Of a DNA stretch of 64,000 nt, positions 8,311 to 19,200 are shown piece by piece. The DNA comes from Xanthocytophaga agilis. GTDB taxonomy: Bacteria; Bacteroidota; Bacteroidia; Cytophagales; 172606-1. The stretch spans positions 372,001 to 436,000 of the forward strand of contig NZ_JASJOU010000005.1 in assembly GCF_030068605.1 (NCBI RefSeq), in the 5' to 3' direction. The notes beneath the pieces were generated by a model. The model ran no database searches, was not told the origin of the DNA, and saw only the letters and a program-made list of their open reading frames with translations. Numbering within the stretch: the stretch's first letter is position 1; each line of letters opens with the position of its first letter. The translations under genes and the position numbers were made by a program.

Positions 8311-10450
8311 GACTGCTCACATTCTCCTGTTCTTTCAGCATCAATGCGATTCGTATCTTCTCATAGCTATGTTTCTGATCAAGATACTCAAACAAAGGTT
8401 GTAGTCTATCCCCTTTTTGCATTCCCAGTTTTTTGGCTCCATCCAGTATATTATTTTTATCTTCTACTGATATGAAACGACTCCAATCGATGGAAATTCC
8501 CTGCTGACTTAGTTTCAGAAAATGTGTAAATATCGTTCCTGGAGACATATTTCGTTTTGCAGCAATATCTTCAATGGTATTTCCCTGTTCATAAAGTTGC
8601 TGTGTTAACTGATAGGTATCCACATCAGCTAATCGGGCAGCCCCTTTGTTTTGTGCCAGAAAATCCAGAATAGTGTTCAAAAATGTTTCGCCATATCGAT
8701 TAAATTTTTCCTGACCAACACCCGTAATATTCAGCATTTCGGCTTTAGTTACAGGTTTCTTCTGTGCCATGTCAGAAAGCGAAGCATCACTAAATACTAT
8801 GTATGCAGGTACTCCTTCATTATCAGCCAGTTTTTTACGAATGGTACGAAGATGTTCAAATAATTCATCCCGAATAATTTCGCGTTTGGTTTTCACAGGT
8901 TCTGTTGCTTCTACAACAGCCGCTTTACGTTCAGAGAAAGGTACAAACGCAGATAACTGTACCGGACGATTTTCTTTTAATACCTGCCAGCTTGTAGAGT
9001 TTAGTTTAAACACATGGCCTTCATCATAGGCGATGTCCATTATGCCCAGATTCAGCATTTGGTAGATATAATCAACCCATTCCTCATATCGTATATCCTT
9101 ACCTGTACCAAATGTTTTCAACTGCTGATATCCTTTTGCTGTTATCTCATGCCGATAAGAGCCTCGCAGTATATCAATCAGAAGGCCCAGTGCCACTTTT
9201 TCATTTGTACGAGCAATGGCGGACAATGCTTTTTGTGCAAGTATTGTCCCGTCAAATTTGGTACGAGGATTTTTACATACATCACAATTACCACAATCAG
9301 TATCAATACTTTCATTGAAATAGCTAAGTAGTACACGTCTGCGGCATATATCAGATGTTGCATATTGCTTCATCCGATCCAGTTTGGCATTGAGTAGTTC
9401 TTTACGTTCAGGAGATGCTTTCTCATTAAAATCCATTTGCATCATCACATCTGCATAACTATAAAATAAAACGGTATCACTAGGTAAACCATCACGCCCA
9501 GCACGTCCGATCTCCTGGTAGTAACTTTCAACATTTTTAGGAATGTTATAATGAATTACCCAACGCACATTTGATTTGTCGATACCCATCCCAAAAGCAA
9601 TAGTTGCTACAATAATCTGTACGTCATCCTTCAAAAATTCATCTTGTACTGTGGATCTTTCATCATTATCCATACCTGCATGATAGTACTTTGTTTTATA
9701 GCCAAGTTCGTTTAGCTTAGCTGCTACTGATTCTGTAGACTTACGACTCAGACAATACACAATGCCTGGTTGATTCGGATGTTTTAGAAGAAACTCATGA
9801 ATAGCCTTCATCCGATTGCGTCCCTGCAAAACCGTTAGACTCAAATTAGGTCTGTCAAATGAGGCTATAAATACCTTTGCTTCTGCAATATCCAGTTGTT
9901 GCAGAATGTCCTTTCGGGTTACTTTATCTGCAGTAGCCGTAAGAGCCACCACAGGTACCTCTGGAAAGGACTCTTTCAGAATGCTAAGCTGGGTATATTC
10001 CGGGCGAAAATCATGCCCCCAAAAAGAGACGCAGTGAGACTCATCTACCGCAAACAGATTGACAGGGAGGGTGTGTAAAAAGGCAAGGAAGCCACTAGCA
10101 AAAATTTTCTCAGGAGAGACATATATAATTTTAATCTTTCCACTCTCACAATCTTTAAGAATTGCATTCTGCTCAGATGTATTGAGTGTACTATTGATAT
10201 AGGCTGCCTCAATCCCATTGGCCTTTAATGCCTGTACCTGATCTTTCATTAAAGCAATCAATGGTGAGATAACCACTGTTATTCCAGGCAAAACCATTGC
10301 AGGCACCTGATAACAGATAGATTTTCCACCACCTGTAGGCATGAGAACCAAACAATCTTTTTTGCCAAGTATTGTATCTATAATCTCTGCCTGTAACGGG
10401 CGAAATGCATCATACCCAAAATATTGTTTGAGAACAGCTTCTTTATTCAT
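8306..10450 (-). CDS. recQ: ATP-dependent DNA helicase RecQ
   Basis: 3'-5' superfamily 2 helicase acting in recombination and replication-fork repair. The ATG at 10450 (MNKEAVLKQYFGYDAFRPLQ) is chosen over one nine codons upstream, since it starts just before the RecQ Q-motif. Walker A is TGGGKS (residues 39-44). The Walker B motif is DESH, followed by CVSFWGHDFRPEY; DEAH is more usual for RecQ. The helicase-C domain contains GIVYCLSRKST, the HAGM motif and QEIGRAGRDG. The zinc site is CRRRVLLSYFNE..CGNCDVC. Next come a winged helix, an HRDC-like domain around VTKAEMLNITGVGQEKF, and a C-terminal helix-turn-helix (TIEDIAAKRNMSPGTIFTH). Length 714. Confidence 0.95.
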   Translation of the reverse strand: MNKEAVLKQYFGYDAFRPLQAEIIDTILGKKDCLVLMPTGGGKSICYQVPAMVLPGITVVISPLIALMKDQVQALKANGIEAAYINSTLNTSEQNAILKDCESGKIKIIYVSPEKIFASGFLAFLHTLPVNLFAVDESHCVSFWGHDFRPEYTQLSILKESFPEVPVVALTATADKVTRKDILQQLDIAEAKVFIASFDRPNLSLTVLQGRNRMKAIHEFLLKHPNQPGIVYCLSRKSTESVAAKLNELGYKTKYYHAGMDNDERSTVQDEFLKDDVQIIVATIAFGMGIDKSNVRWVIHYNIPKNVESYYQEIGRAGRDGLPSDTVLFYSYADVMMQMDFNEKASPERKELLNAKLDRMKQYATSDICRRRVLLSYFNESIDTDCGNCDVCKNPRTKFDGTILAQKALSAIARTNEKVALGLLIDILRGSYRHEITAKGYQQLKTFGTGKDIRYEEWVDYIYQMLNLGIMDIAYDEGHVFKLNSTSWQVLKENRPVQLSAFVPFSERKAAVVEATEPVKTKREIIRDELFEHLRTIRKKLADNEGVPAYIVFSDASLSDMAQKKPVTKAEMLNITGVGQEKFNRYGETFLNTILDFLAQNKGAARLADVDTYQLTQQLYEQGNTIEDIAAKRNMSPGTIFTHFLKLSQQGISIDWSRFISVEDKNNILDGAKKLGMQKGDRLQPLFEYLDQKHSYEKIRIALMLKEQENVSSL

Positions 10451-10653
10451 GGTTTGAATACAAATAAAAAGTAGCATCAGATCAATATCTGTGCTGCGAG
10501 GACAAAGACAAATAAATATTTATTCTTTCAGAGACAAAGATGTAAACGATTCCGATTTTATTAATCAGAATACCTCTTTGTTTTTAACACTGCTGTGGGC
10601 TAGAATCTTTTAATCCTAACTTATTAAGATGACCTTATCTATGTGCAAAGATA

Positions 10654-11589
10654 CTATTTTACTTCACTCTCTTCGAGTAAATACTCTCCTTGTGAGGCAA
10701 TTTCGCCTAAAGATAGTCCAGCAGCTTCGAAAACAACTTTCTTAATAAGTTCTGCGTGCGTTTGAGTAATAAAATGGCCGGCTAGTGGTAAGAACATGAA
10801 GCGAGCTTTTTTACATTTGATGTGTTTTTTAGCAAATGTCAGATTAAGAGGATCGGCAATCCAGTCTTTTCCACCTTGCAATACGGTAAGAGGAGTATTC
10901 AATTGTTGCCATTTAGGTTCTAGTTCACGTAGTTCGCTGGCATGTGCAAATTTTTCAGCTGTAGCAACAACAAATGAATGTGGCAAAAACCATTGTACTA
11001 CCCGATAACGAGCTGCACGTGCAAACCAGAATATTTTTTCTTTTTCAGGATCAATAGGAGGAGCCACCATACATAGATATTTTACCTTTTCTGGCGCTAG
11101 AAGTGTGAGTTGTGCAGCAATAGCAGCTCCATATGATCTGCCCACAACAATAGCAGGCTGGCTTTTTGTGGCTTCATTTAATAAAGGTAATATTCCCTGA
11201 GCCTGCTTTTCAATAGATGTGACAGCAAACTGGTTTTTACGTTTAGATTTGCCATATCCCAGTCGATCTACTGCAATAATGTGGAAATGCTGTTGCAGCA
11301 CTGTATCATCCAACATATTCATATATCCATACCAACCACCAGGCGCGCCATGAATCAGTAATAAAGTAGGTAAAGTATCAGAGCCAACACTGGCATAGTG
11401 TAAGGTTACTGAATCATTTTGAATCGAATGGAAAGTAGGTTTGACAGGAAGATGTTTGTAGTGTTTGGCAAACTTCTTATCTGTCATAATCTGGCCCCGA
11501 AAACATCCTGTTGCTGTAGTTAAAAACAGAAACAAAACAACATACTTCACAAGATAAGTCTGAATGAAAACAATTTGATTCATAATCAA
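10654..11589 (-). CDS. Alpha/beta hydrolase, membrane-anchored or lipoprotein
   Basis: Esterase/lipase-type hydrolase of 311 residues. The N-terminal hydrophobic stretch VKYVVLFLFLTTATGC is a lipoprotein-like signal with Cys at about residue 29, suggesting cell-envelope location. The oxyanion-hole region is LLIHGAPGGWYG; the nucleophile elbow is GRSYG (Ser); the C-terminal LAGHFITQTH supplies the likely catalytic His. Start uncertain: MIMNQIV offers ATGs at 11589 and 11583. Substrate unknown. Monocistronic. Confidence 0.82.
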   Translation of the reverse strand: MIMNQIVFIQTYLVKYVVLFLFLTTATGCFRGQIMTDKKFAKHYKHLPVKPTFHSIQNDSVTLHYASVGSDTLPTLLLIHGAPGGWYGYMNMLDDTVLQQHFHIIAVDRLGYGKSKRKNQFAVTSIEKQAQGILPLLNEATKSQPAIVVGRSYGAAIAAQLTLLAPEKVKYLCMVAPPIDPEKEKIFWFARAARYRVVQWFLPHSFVVATAEKFAHASELRELEPKWQQLNTPLTVLQGGKDWIADPLNLTFAKKHIKCKKARFMFLPLAGHFITQTHAELIKKVVFEAAGLSLGEIASQGEYLLEESEVK

Positions 11590-12275
11590 CTACAACATTT
11601 ATGTTTGTCTTATCCTAACTAAATAATCCTGCCAGATCCATCTAACAGGGTGCTTTTATGGCTTTTATACTGAGGTAGTATTTCTATTTTATAGGAAGAC
11701 GAGTGGCGGGTCGCAACAATTAACACTACTTCAACACATAGACTACTTCTTCTCCAATGTCTCACCAAGATACAAACTTTGTCCTGAGCCTAATATGTAA
11801 TTGTTTTGAAAAACTTACACTTCTGTTATTTTCTATATTGATATTTTCTACGATAATCTCTTCTGCTTCGTTACCATCAATCTACATTTTTTATTTCCGT
11901 AGAGTACCTATCTCAAGTTAATCTTTTAGTAAAGTCTGCAAGTAAAAAAATATTTTCACATATCTCTACTAATCCTATAGGAATATTGACAATAATATTT
12001 ACTTTTGTTGCCTCATTCAGATACATACTATTTAAAAGCAAGTCTTATGTTTAATTTTTTCTCTGTTTATGAGCATTTGGATTGTCTATATGTTGATTAA
12101 AATCCAAATATTCTACATACTTAGCCTATATATATATATATATATACTCAGAGTACAATGATTTGAATTTCAATAAGTTATTGTTAACTTATTAAGTTGC
12201 AAGACCGCTGCATTTCAAACAGTCTACTGGATACCTGAACGATTCTGTTCCCACCAAACAAATCTTTATCATTCC
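11590..12275. other. 686-base noncoding region upstream of the TonB receptor
   Basis: No supported gene. It holds a perfect (TA)10 tract at 12127-12146 and a TACTTTTG match to the TAnnTTTG -7 element at 12000-12007, which would give a leader of about 270 bases to the TonB-dependent receptor gene. AT-rich throughout; no riboswitch was recognised. Confidence 0.4.
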
Positions 12276-15074
12276 ATGAAAAAAAGTTTATTCCTATTCT
12301 ATGTGCTTTTCAACTTGGTAATTCTATCCCTGTCTGCACAGGATAATCTATTACTTATAAGTGGAAAGGTTATTGATAATCAAACTCAGGAGCCACTTGT
12401 TGGAGTTACTGTACAGATTAAAGGTACCATAAGTGGAGTTATTACTGATGGCAAAGGAGCCTTTGCATTAAAAACAAAACTAAAATTTCCTCTTACACTC
12501 GTTTTTTCTTCTGTTGGCTATGCACCTCAGGAGTATGTAGTAAAAACATTGGAAGATAAGATCAATGTGCAACTGGAAACCCAGACTATGTTAGGTCAGG
12601 AGGTAGTTGTAACAGCATCACGTGTTGAAGAAACGGTCATGAAATCGCCAGTCGCAATCGAAAAACTTGATCTTAGAGCCATTAAAGAAACACCTGCACC
12701 CAGCTTTTTCGATGCTATAGAGTCTGTAAAAGGTGTCCAAATGACTACTCTTAGTCTGGGATTTAAAGTACCTAATACCCGTGGTTTTGGCAATACAACA
12801 AATCCCCGTTTTTTACAGTTGGTAGATGGAGCCGATACTCAAGCGCCCGGCTTAGGAGTATCTATCGCCAATACAGTAGGCCCAACCGAACTGGATGTTG
12901 AAAGTATTGAAGTAACTCCTGGAGCATCCTCTGCATTGTATGGGATGAATGCCTTGAATGGTATCTCCAATGTAATTACCAAATCACCTTTTTACTATCA
13001 GGGACTTAGTGTCTATCAAAAAGTTGGAATTAACCACATCAATGACCCTGACTATTCAGTTCGCCCGTTTACAGAAACGGCTATCCGTTATGCAAAGGCC
13101 ATAAATGACAAGTTTGCATTTAAAGTAAACATTGGATATCTAAAAGGAACTGACTGGGTAGCAAATAACTCCTATGACTTAAACGCAACAGCAAATAGTT
13201 CAACAGGACTACTAGGAGCGGATAATCCAGGTAAAGATCCATTAAACTCATATGGAAATGAGAGTTCAAACCGGAAAACACTTACTCTGGCAGACGGAAA
13301 ACGGTATGAGGTGCGTCGGACAGGTTATTATGAAAAGGATTTGGTAAATGATGACTACAATGTAAGTAATCTGAAAGCTGATGCTGCTATTCATTACAAA
13401 TTCACTGAGAAACTGGAAGCTAGTTATTCTTATCGTATAGGAGTTTCCGATGCTATCTATCAACGTGGAAACCGGATTCGTTTAGATGATTACCGAATCC
13501 AACAGCACAAGGTGTATTTACGGGGTACTAATTATTTCTTTCGTGCTTATTTGACTCAGGAGTATACTGATAAGTCTTATAATATCCGTCCAATGGGTGA
13601 AAACATAGACAGAGCATTCAAAACAGATGCAAAATGGTTTAGTGAATACCAAAGTAAATACAATGAGCTATACAACGGAGGCGTTTCTGTAACAAATGCC
13701 CATCAGCAGGCAAGAGCATTTGCGGATGCAGGACGTTATGAACCAGGTACTAAAGCCTATAATGATAAGCTGCATGAACTAACTTACATCAATAACTGGG
13801 ATATTGGGGCACAACTTCTGATGAATCATAAATTTTATCATTTGGAAGGACAATACGACTTTGCAGGTAAGATTACCTGGATTGATCTGCTGGTAGGCGC
13901 TGATTTCCGTGATTTCCTGATTACTCCGGAAGGAAACAGTTTTATCAATCCGGATAAAAACGATCCACTAGGAATACTTCATTATAATAAAGTGGGTGGC
14001 TTTGTACAGGCAACAAAGTATCTGTTAAATAAAAATCTAAAGCTGGTAGCTTCTGCACGCTTGGATAAAGCACAATATTTTAAAGCAAAACTAAATCCAC
14101 GTATTGCAGCTGTATATACACTGAAAGAAAAACACAACTTCCGTATTTCTTTCCAGAATGGTTACCGTTTCCCCACTCTGTTTGAAGGATTCTCAACAGT
14201 TAACAATGGGGGTGTAATTCGTTATGGCGGTTTATCTATGCTTACTAACGGATTGTTTGAAAACTCTTACCTACGTAGCTCAGTAGATGCATTCCAGAAA
14301 GCAATTACGAATGATGTAAACCAGAATGGAAAAACTCAGGACCAGGCAATACTAGATAACAAAGATCTTTTGGTTCGTAATACCTACACCTATTTACAAC
14401 CAGAGCAAATTGAAGCATTTGACATTGGCTATAAAGCCTCTCTGTTCAATGATAAAGTATTTCTGGATGTAGATGGCTATTATAATATCTACAATAACTT
14501 CATTGATCAGGTTGAGATAGTTGTTCCTAATACAACTAAAATAGATGATCAGGCAGAGGGAGTGAGTCCTGCAATTTATGAAGCAGCTGATAATACTAAA
14601 CAAACACGTTACCGAATGTGGACAAACGCCAAGAATACGTATTATAACTATGGAGCATCTTTGGGTATTACCTACAATTTCTTCCGTAAGTTTACTTTTA
14701 CCGGAAACTACAGTTATGCAAAGCTGGCAAAGGTGGATCGCAAAGATTCCGGGCTAGAAACCTCATTCAATACCCCTCAGGATATTGTAAATCTAAGCAT
14801 TGGTAATCGTGAGATAGCAAAAAACCTTGGTTTTAATATTGCGTGGCGTTGGCAATCCAGTTTCGCATGGCAGGCACCTCTGGGCAATGGAACAGTACCT
14901 TCGTATTATACATTTGACGGTCAGATTACCTATCGACTGCCTGCTATTAAGTCACAGATTAAGATTGGGGGTTCTAACTTGTTGAACAAACGTTACTTCC
15001 AGTATTTTGGCGGACCAACTATTGGTGCTTTCTACTATACAACCATTACAGTAGACGGTCTCTTACAGAAATAG
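12276..15074 (+). CDS. TonB-dependent outer-membrane receptor with carboxypeptidase-regulatory-like domain
   Basis: Outer-membrane beta-barrel transporter driven by TonB, 932 residues. It has a signal peptide (LFYVLFNLVILSLSAQ). A CarboxypepD_reg-like domain at about 27-110 contains ISGKVIDNQTQEPLVGVTV. The plug domain follows from EVVVTASRVEETVMKSP, then a long barrel rich in aromatic strands ending at a C-terminal hydrophobic strand. There is no SusD partner, so it is not a classical SusCD glycan system. The next gene is a DUF2490 outer-membrane-type protein. The substrate cannot be inferred. Confidence 0.9.
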   Translation: MKKSLFLFYVLFNLVILSLSAQDNLLLISGKVIDNQTQEPLVGVTVQIKGTISGVITDGKGAFALKTKLKFPLTLVFSSVGYAPQEYVVKTLEDKINVQLETQTMLGQEVVVTASRVEETVMKSPVAIEKLDLRAIKETPAPSFFDAIESVKGVQMTTLSLGFKVPNTRGFGNTTNPRFLQLVDGADTQAPGLGVSIANTVGPTELDVESIEVTPGASSALYGMNALNGISNVITKSPFYYQGLSVYQKVGINHINDPDYSVRPFTETAIRYAKAINDKFAFKVNIGYLKGTDWVANNSYDLNATANSSTGLLGADNPGKDPLNSYGNESSNRKTLTLADGKRYEVRRTGYYEKDLVNDDYNVSNLKADAAIHYKFTEKLEASYSYRIGVSDAIYQRGNRIRLDDYRIQQHKVYLRGTNYFFRAYLTQEYTDKSYNIRPMGENIDRAFKTDAKWFSEYQSKYNELYNGGVSVTNAHQQARAFADAGRYEPGTKAYNDKLHELTYINNWDIGAQLLMNHKFYHLEGQYDFAGKITWIDLLVGADFRDFLITPEGNSFINPDKNDPLGILHYNKVGGFVQATKYLLNKNLKLVASARLDKAQYFKAKLNPRIAAVYTLKEKHNFRISFQNGYRFPTLFEGFSTVNNGGVIRYGGLSMLTNGLFENSYLRSSVDAFQKAITNDVNQNGKTQDQAILDNKDLLVRNTYTYLQPEQIEAFDIGYKASLFNDKVFLDVDGYYNIYNNFIDQVEIVVPNTTKIDDQAEGVSPAIYEAADNTKQTRYRMWTNAKNTYYNYGASLGITYNFFRKFTFTGNYSYAKLAKVDRKDSGLETSFNTPQDIVNLSIGNREIAKNLGFNIAWRWQSSFAWQAPLGNGTVPSYYTFDGQITYRLPAIKSQIKIGGSNLLNKRYFQYFGGPTIGAFYYTTITVDGLLQK

Positions 15075-15105
15075 CGTAGCTTCTCCTTGATTTAACTCAT
15101 ATTCT

Positions 15106-15139
15106 AAATCCTCCAATCTAACTCTTGATTGGAGGATTT
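15106..15139 (+). terminator. Terminator after TonB-dependent receptor gene
   Basis: Perfect 13-bp stem: AAATCCTCCAATC at 15106-15118 with its complement at 15127-15139, followed by further Ts. Confidence 0.88.
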
Positions 15140-15155
15140 TTTTATTGAAAGATTT

Positions 15156-15163
15156 TATCTTTG
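15156..15163 (+). promoter_or_regulatory. TAnnTTTG -7 promoter element for the DUF2490 gene
   Basis: TATCTTTG, 27 bases upstream of the ATG at 15191 and just after the preceding terminator. No clear -33 element at the expected spacing. Confidence 0.6.
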
Positions 15164-15190
15164 TATACTCCTCTTCATCTATTCAAGATA

Positions 15191-15955
15191 ATGAAACACA
15201 GATACTTCCTTCTCTTTGTTCTTCTGCTAACTACTGCTTTTTATACAAAAGCACAAACTACCAAACAAACTACAACAGTTCGCCAAGTATGGATGGCCTA
15301 TATGAATCAAACCCGCCTTTCCGAAAAATGGGGTATATGGACAGATTTTCATTTGCGAACAAAAGATGACTTTGTAAAAGACCTATCTCTATCTATTATT
15401 CGTTTGGGTGGAACGTATTACTTTGCCACTAATACTAAACTCACAGCGGGTTATGCGTATGTAAACTTTTTTCCTACTGAGGGGCATGCCAATATTTCAC
15501 AGCCAGAACATCGTATCTGGCAACAATTACAGTGGCATACCAATTATAGCAGAGTACGTACTATGCAATGGATTCGCCTGGAAGAACGGTTCCGTCACAA
15601 AATTAAGAATGACGATGAACTGGCAGACGGATACAATTTTAACTACCGACTTCGATATAATCTTCAACTCTTCATTCCTCTGAATAAAAACAAGTTTGCA
15701 CCTAAAACCTTTTCCTGGGTAGTAAATGATGAGATACTCCTCAACTTTGGTAAAGAGATTATCAATAACTATTTCGACCAGAATCGATTTTTTACAGGCT
15801 TAGCTTATCATGTAAATGATCATGATAACTTTCAGTTTGGGTATAGCAATGTATTCCAGCAATTGGCTGCAGGCAATCGTTATAGAAGTATACATGTTAT
15901 TCGTTTATTTTACTTCCACAATATGAATCTGAGAAAAAAAGAAAAGGGGCAATAA
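15191..15955 (+). CDS. DUF2490 family outer-membrane-type protein
   Basis: Secreted protein of 254 residues. The signal peptide is MKHRYFLLFVLLLTTAFYTKAQ. The body alternates polar and aromatic residues (WMAYMNQTRLSEKWGIWTDF, YFATNTKLTAGYAYVNFFP, WIRLEERFRHK, NFQFGYSNVFQQ), as in small beta-barrels of the DUF2490 family. Function unknown. The ATG at 15191 is chosen over one ten codons upstream because it gives a proper signal peptide. Own promoter box, so it is probably a separate unit from the receptor gene. Confidence 0.78.
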   Translation: MKHRYFLLFVLLLTTAFYTKAQTTKQTTTVRQVWMAYMNQTRLSEKWGIWTDFHLRTKDDFVKDLSLSIIRLGGTYYFATNTKLTAGYAYVNFFPTEGHANISQPEHRIWQQLQWHTNYSRVRTMQWIRLEERFRHKIKNDDELADGYNFNYRLRYNLQLFIPLNKNKFAPKTFSWVVNDEILLNFGKEIINNYFDQNRFFTGLAYHVNDHDNFQFGYSNVFQQLAAGNRYRSIHVIRLFYFHNMNLRKKEKGQ

Positions 15956-16232
15956 TCATTTATTCTCATAGGCTGTTACAAGTTGTAAAATAGCCAGATA
16001 ACAGAATAAATAGAGCGGATAAAAATCCATTGTATAGCAAAATTACCTTCACCAGACATTTGCAACTGGTGCAGGAAAACTTTTTCCTAAATTAAAACTG
16101 TTATAGAAGATACAAGAGTCACAACAGACAAGATACTGAATATGTGTTTCTTTCGAGTAAATGCACTTGTTTCGGCATTTTTAACTAATTTCGTGCTCTT
16201 TTATTTATTCTATCACTCAGTCATTCAAAACT

Positions 16233-19200
16233 GTGAAGTACAAGGAATATAAAAATGCGGATTATCCGCAGATTGCCAAGGACGTACTTGCGTTCTGGAA
16301 ACAGAATCGTCTGTTTGAACAATCGGTTAGCTTTCGCGAAGGCAAACCCAGTTTTACGTTTTATGAAGGACCGCCGTCAGCCAACGGAACACCTGGTATT
16401 CACCACGTTATGGCACGGACTATTAAGGATATTTTTTGTCGCTATAAAACGTTAAAAGGCTTTCAGGTAAAACGTAAAGGTGGATGGGATACACATGGAT
16501 TGCCTATTGAACTGCAGGTAGAAAAAGAACTGAATATTAAGAAAGAAGATATTGGTGTAAAAATAAGCATAGAGGAATATAACAAAAAATGCCGGGAAAC
16601 CGTGATGCGCTTTACTGATCAGTGGAATAATCTCACTGAACAGATGGGCTATTGGGTAGATCTTGAGCATCCCTATGTTACCTATCAAAATGACTACATT
16701 GAATCTTTATGGTGGCTATTAAAGCAACTACATGAGAAAGGACTGCTTTACAAGGGCTATACTATTCAGCCATATTCACCAGCAGCGGGTACGGGATTAA
16801 GTTCACACGAGTTAAACATGCCAGGAACGTATCGGGATGTAAAAGATACGACCATTGTTGCGATGTTTAAGGTGTTAGAGAATGCAAAGTCTGAATTCTT
16901 ATTCAAGTTAAAAGAACCTCAGACTGATGTATTTGTATTAGCCTGGACAACTACTCCATGGACACTTCCTGCCAACTCAGCATTGACAGTAGGAAAGTCT
17001 ATTGACTATGTATTGGTAAAAACCTTCAATCCCTATACGTATGCTCCTGTGCAGGTAGTGTTAGCCAAAGCACTGGTAGGAAAATACTTTACTGAAAAAG
17101 GAAAAGATGGTGACTTTGAAGCTTATCAGAATGGCGATCATAAGATATTGCCATGGACAGTTCTGAAAGAATTCAAAGGTGGTGATCTGGAAGGCGTTGA
17201 ATATGAGCAATTATTGCCATTTGTAAAGCCTGATGCTCCGGCGTTTCGGGTGATAGTCGGTGACTTTGTTACTACTGAAGATGGTACAGGAGTGGTACAT
17301 ACTTCGCCTACATTTGGTGCAGATGACTTCCGGGTTGCTCAGCAAAATGGCATCCCTGCTATCATGGTGAAAGATGATACAGACAAAGAAATGCCTGTTG
17401 TAAATCGTAAAGGACAATTCGTAAAAGAAATAGGTAGCCAGTTAGCCAAGAAAGTACAGGAATATAGCATAAAGACACATCGTCCATTGGGAGAAGATGA
17501 CTTTTATGTGAAAAACTATACAGCTGAGGATGAGAAAGCAGGTGATTACAAGACTACTGACGAAATCATCTCTATCATCTTAAAGCTGGAAGGCAAGGCG
17601 TTTAAAGTTGAGAAATACGAACACACCTATCCACATTGCTGGCGTACAGACAAGCCGGTACTCTACTATCCACTGGATAGCTGGTTTATCCGTACTACAG
17701 TAATGAAAGACCGATTGGTATCACTAAATAAAACCATCAACTGGAAGCCTGAAAGTACAGGAACCGGTCGCTTTGGCAACTGGCTAGAAAATCTGGTAGA
17801 CTGGAACTTGAGTCGTAGCCGTTTCTGGGGTACACCTCTGCCTATCTGGCGTAGTGAAGATGATGAGGAGGTATGTATAGGATCAGTGGAAGAACTGAAG
17901 CAAAGTGTAACTCACGCACTGAAGGATACAGTATTATCAGCAGAGCAACGTGAAAAGAACGAGAAATTCCTGGCTCAGCTAGCCAAAGGAGAACATGATC
18001 TACACCGTCCATATGTTGATGAAGTATATCTTGTATCTCCAAGTGGTAAGGTAATGTTTAGAGAGCCTGATCTGATCGATGTATGGTTCGATTCTGGAGC
18101 AATGCCTTATGCACAATGGCATTACCCATTCGAGAACCAGGATATCTTTAAAAATAGCTATCCGGCAGACTTTATCTCAGAAGGGGTAGATCAAACTCGT
18201 GGATGGTTCTTCACACTGCATGCAATTGCAGGTATGTTGTTTGATAGTGTAGCTTTCAAGAACGTTGTATCAACAGGTCTGGTTCTTGACAAGAATGGAG
18301 AGAAAATGTCAAAGCGTAAAGGCAATGTAGTAGATCCATTCTATGCCTTAGGTAAGTATGGTTCGGATGCCGTACGTTGGTATATGATCTCTAATGCGAA
18401 CCCATGGGATGATCTGAAGTTTAGCTGGGAGAAAGTGTATGAAGATGAAAAGGGCGGTCGTCATGTCTATAATATCAAAGAAAAGCCAGAATTCTATGAA
18501 AATATGAAACTGGCAGATCAGTATTCTGATGGTATCATAGAAGTGCAACGTAAATTCTTCGGCACATTGTTTAATACCTATCAGTTTTATGCAATGTATG
18601 CCAACCTTGATAACTACAAACTTTCTGAGTTTGATCGGGTTCCATATGAAAGATTATCAGAATTGGATCGTTGGGTTATATCAAAGCTTCAGTCATTAAT
18701 CTTGGAAGTAGACGAAGCGTATGACAACTACGAACCAACCAAAGCAACTCGTGCGATACAATATTTTGTAACAGAACAGTTGTCAAACTGGTATGTACGA
18801 TTGTCTCGTCGCCGTTTCTGGAAAGGAGAGCTTACTGAAGATAAGAGAGCAGCTTATGAAACTTTACAGGAATGTCTCGTTGTCATTGCCCAGCTTATAA
18901 GTCCCGTAGCTCCATTCTTTGCTGATTGGCTGTATCAAAACATGACAGATAATGTACGGGAAGAGGCGAAAGCAAAAAATACGCCACTAGCACCTGAATC
19001 TGTGCACTTGACTGATTTTGTAAAGGCAGATACGCAACGTATAGACAAAAAACTGGAAGAATCTATGGATTTGGCGCAACGTTATTCCTCCTTGGTACAC
19101 TCACTACGCAAAAAACATACATTGCGGGTACGTCAGCCATTGTCACGGATATTATTGCCTATCCTGAATGAAGATCAAAAAGATCGTGTTCGTTCTGTTG

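Noticed and set aside
12127-12146. (TA)10 tract as a possible phase-variation switch of the TonB receptor
   Set aside because: It lies about 130 bases before the ATG and not between recognised promoter elements; no evidence of variation.
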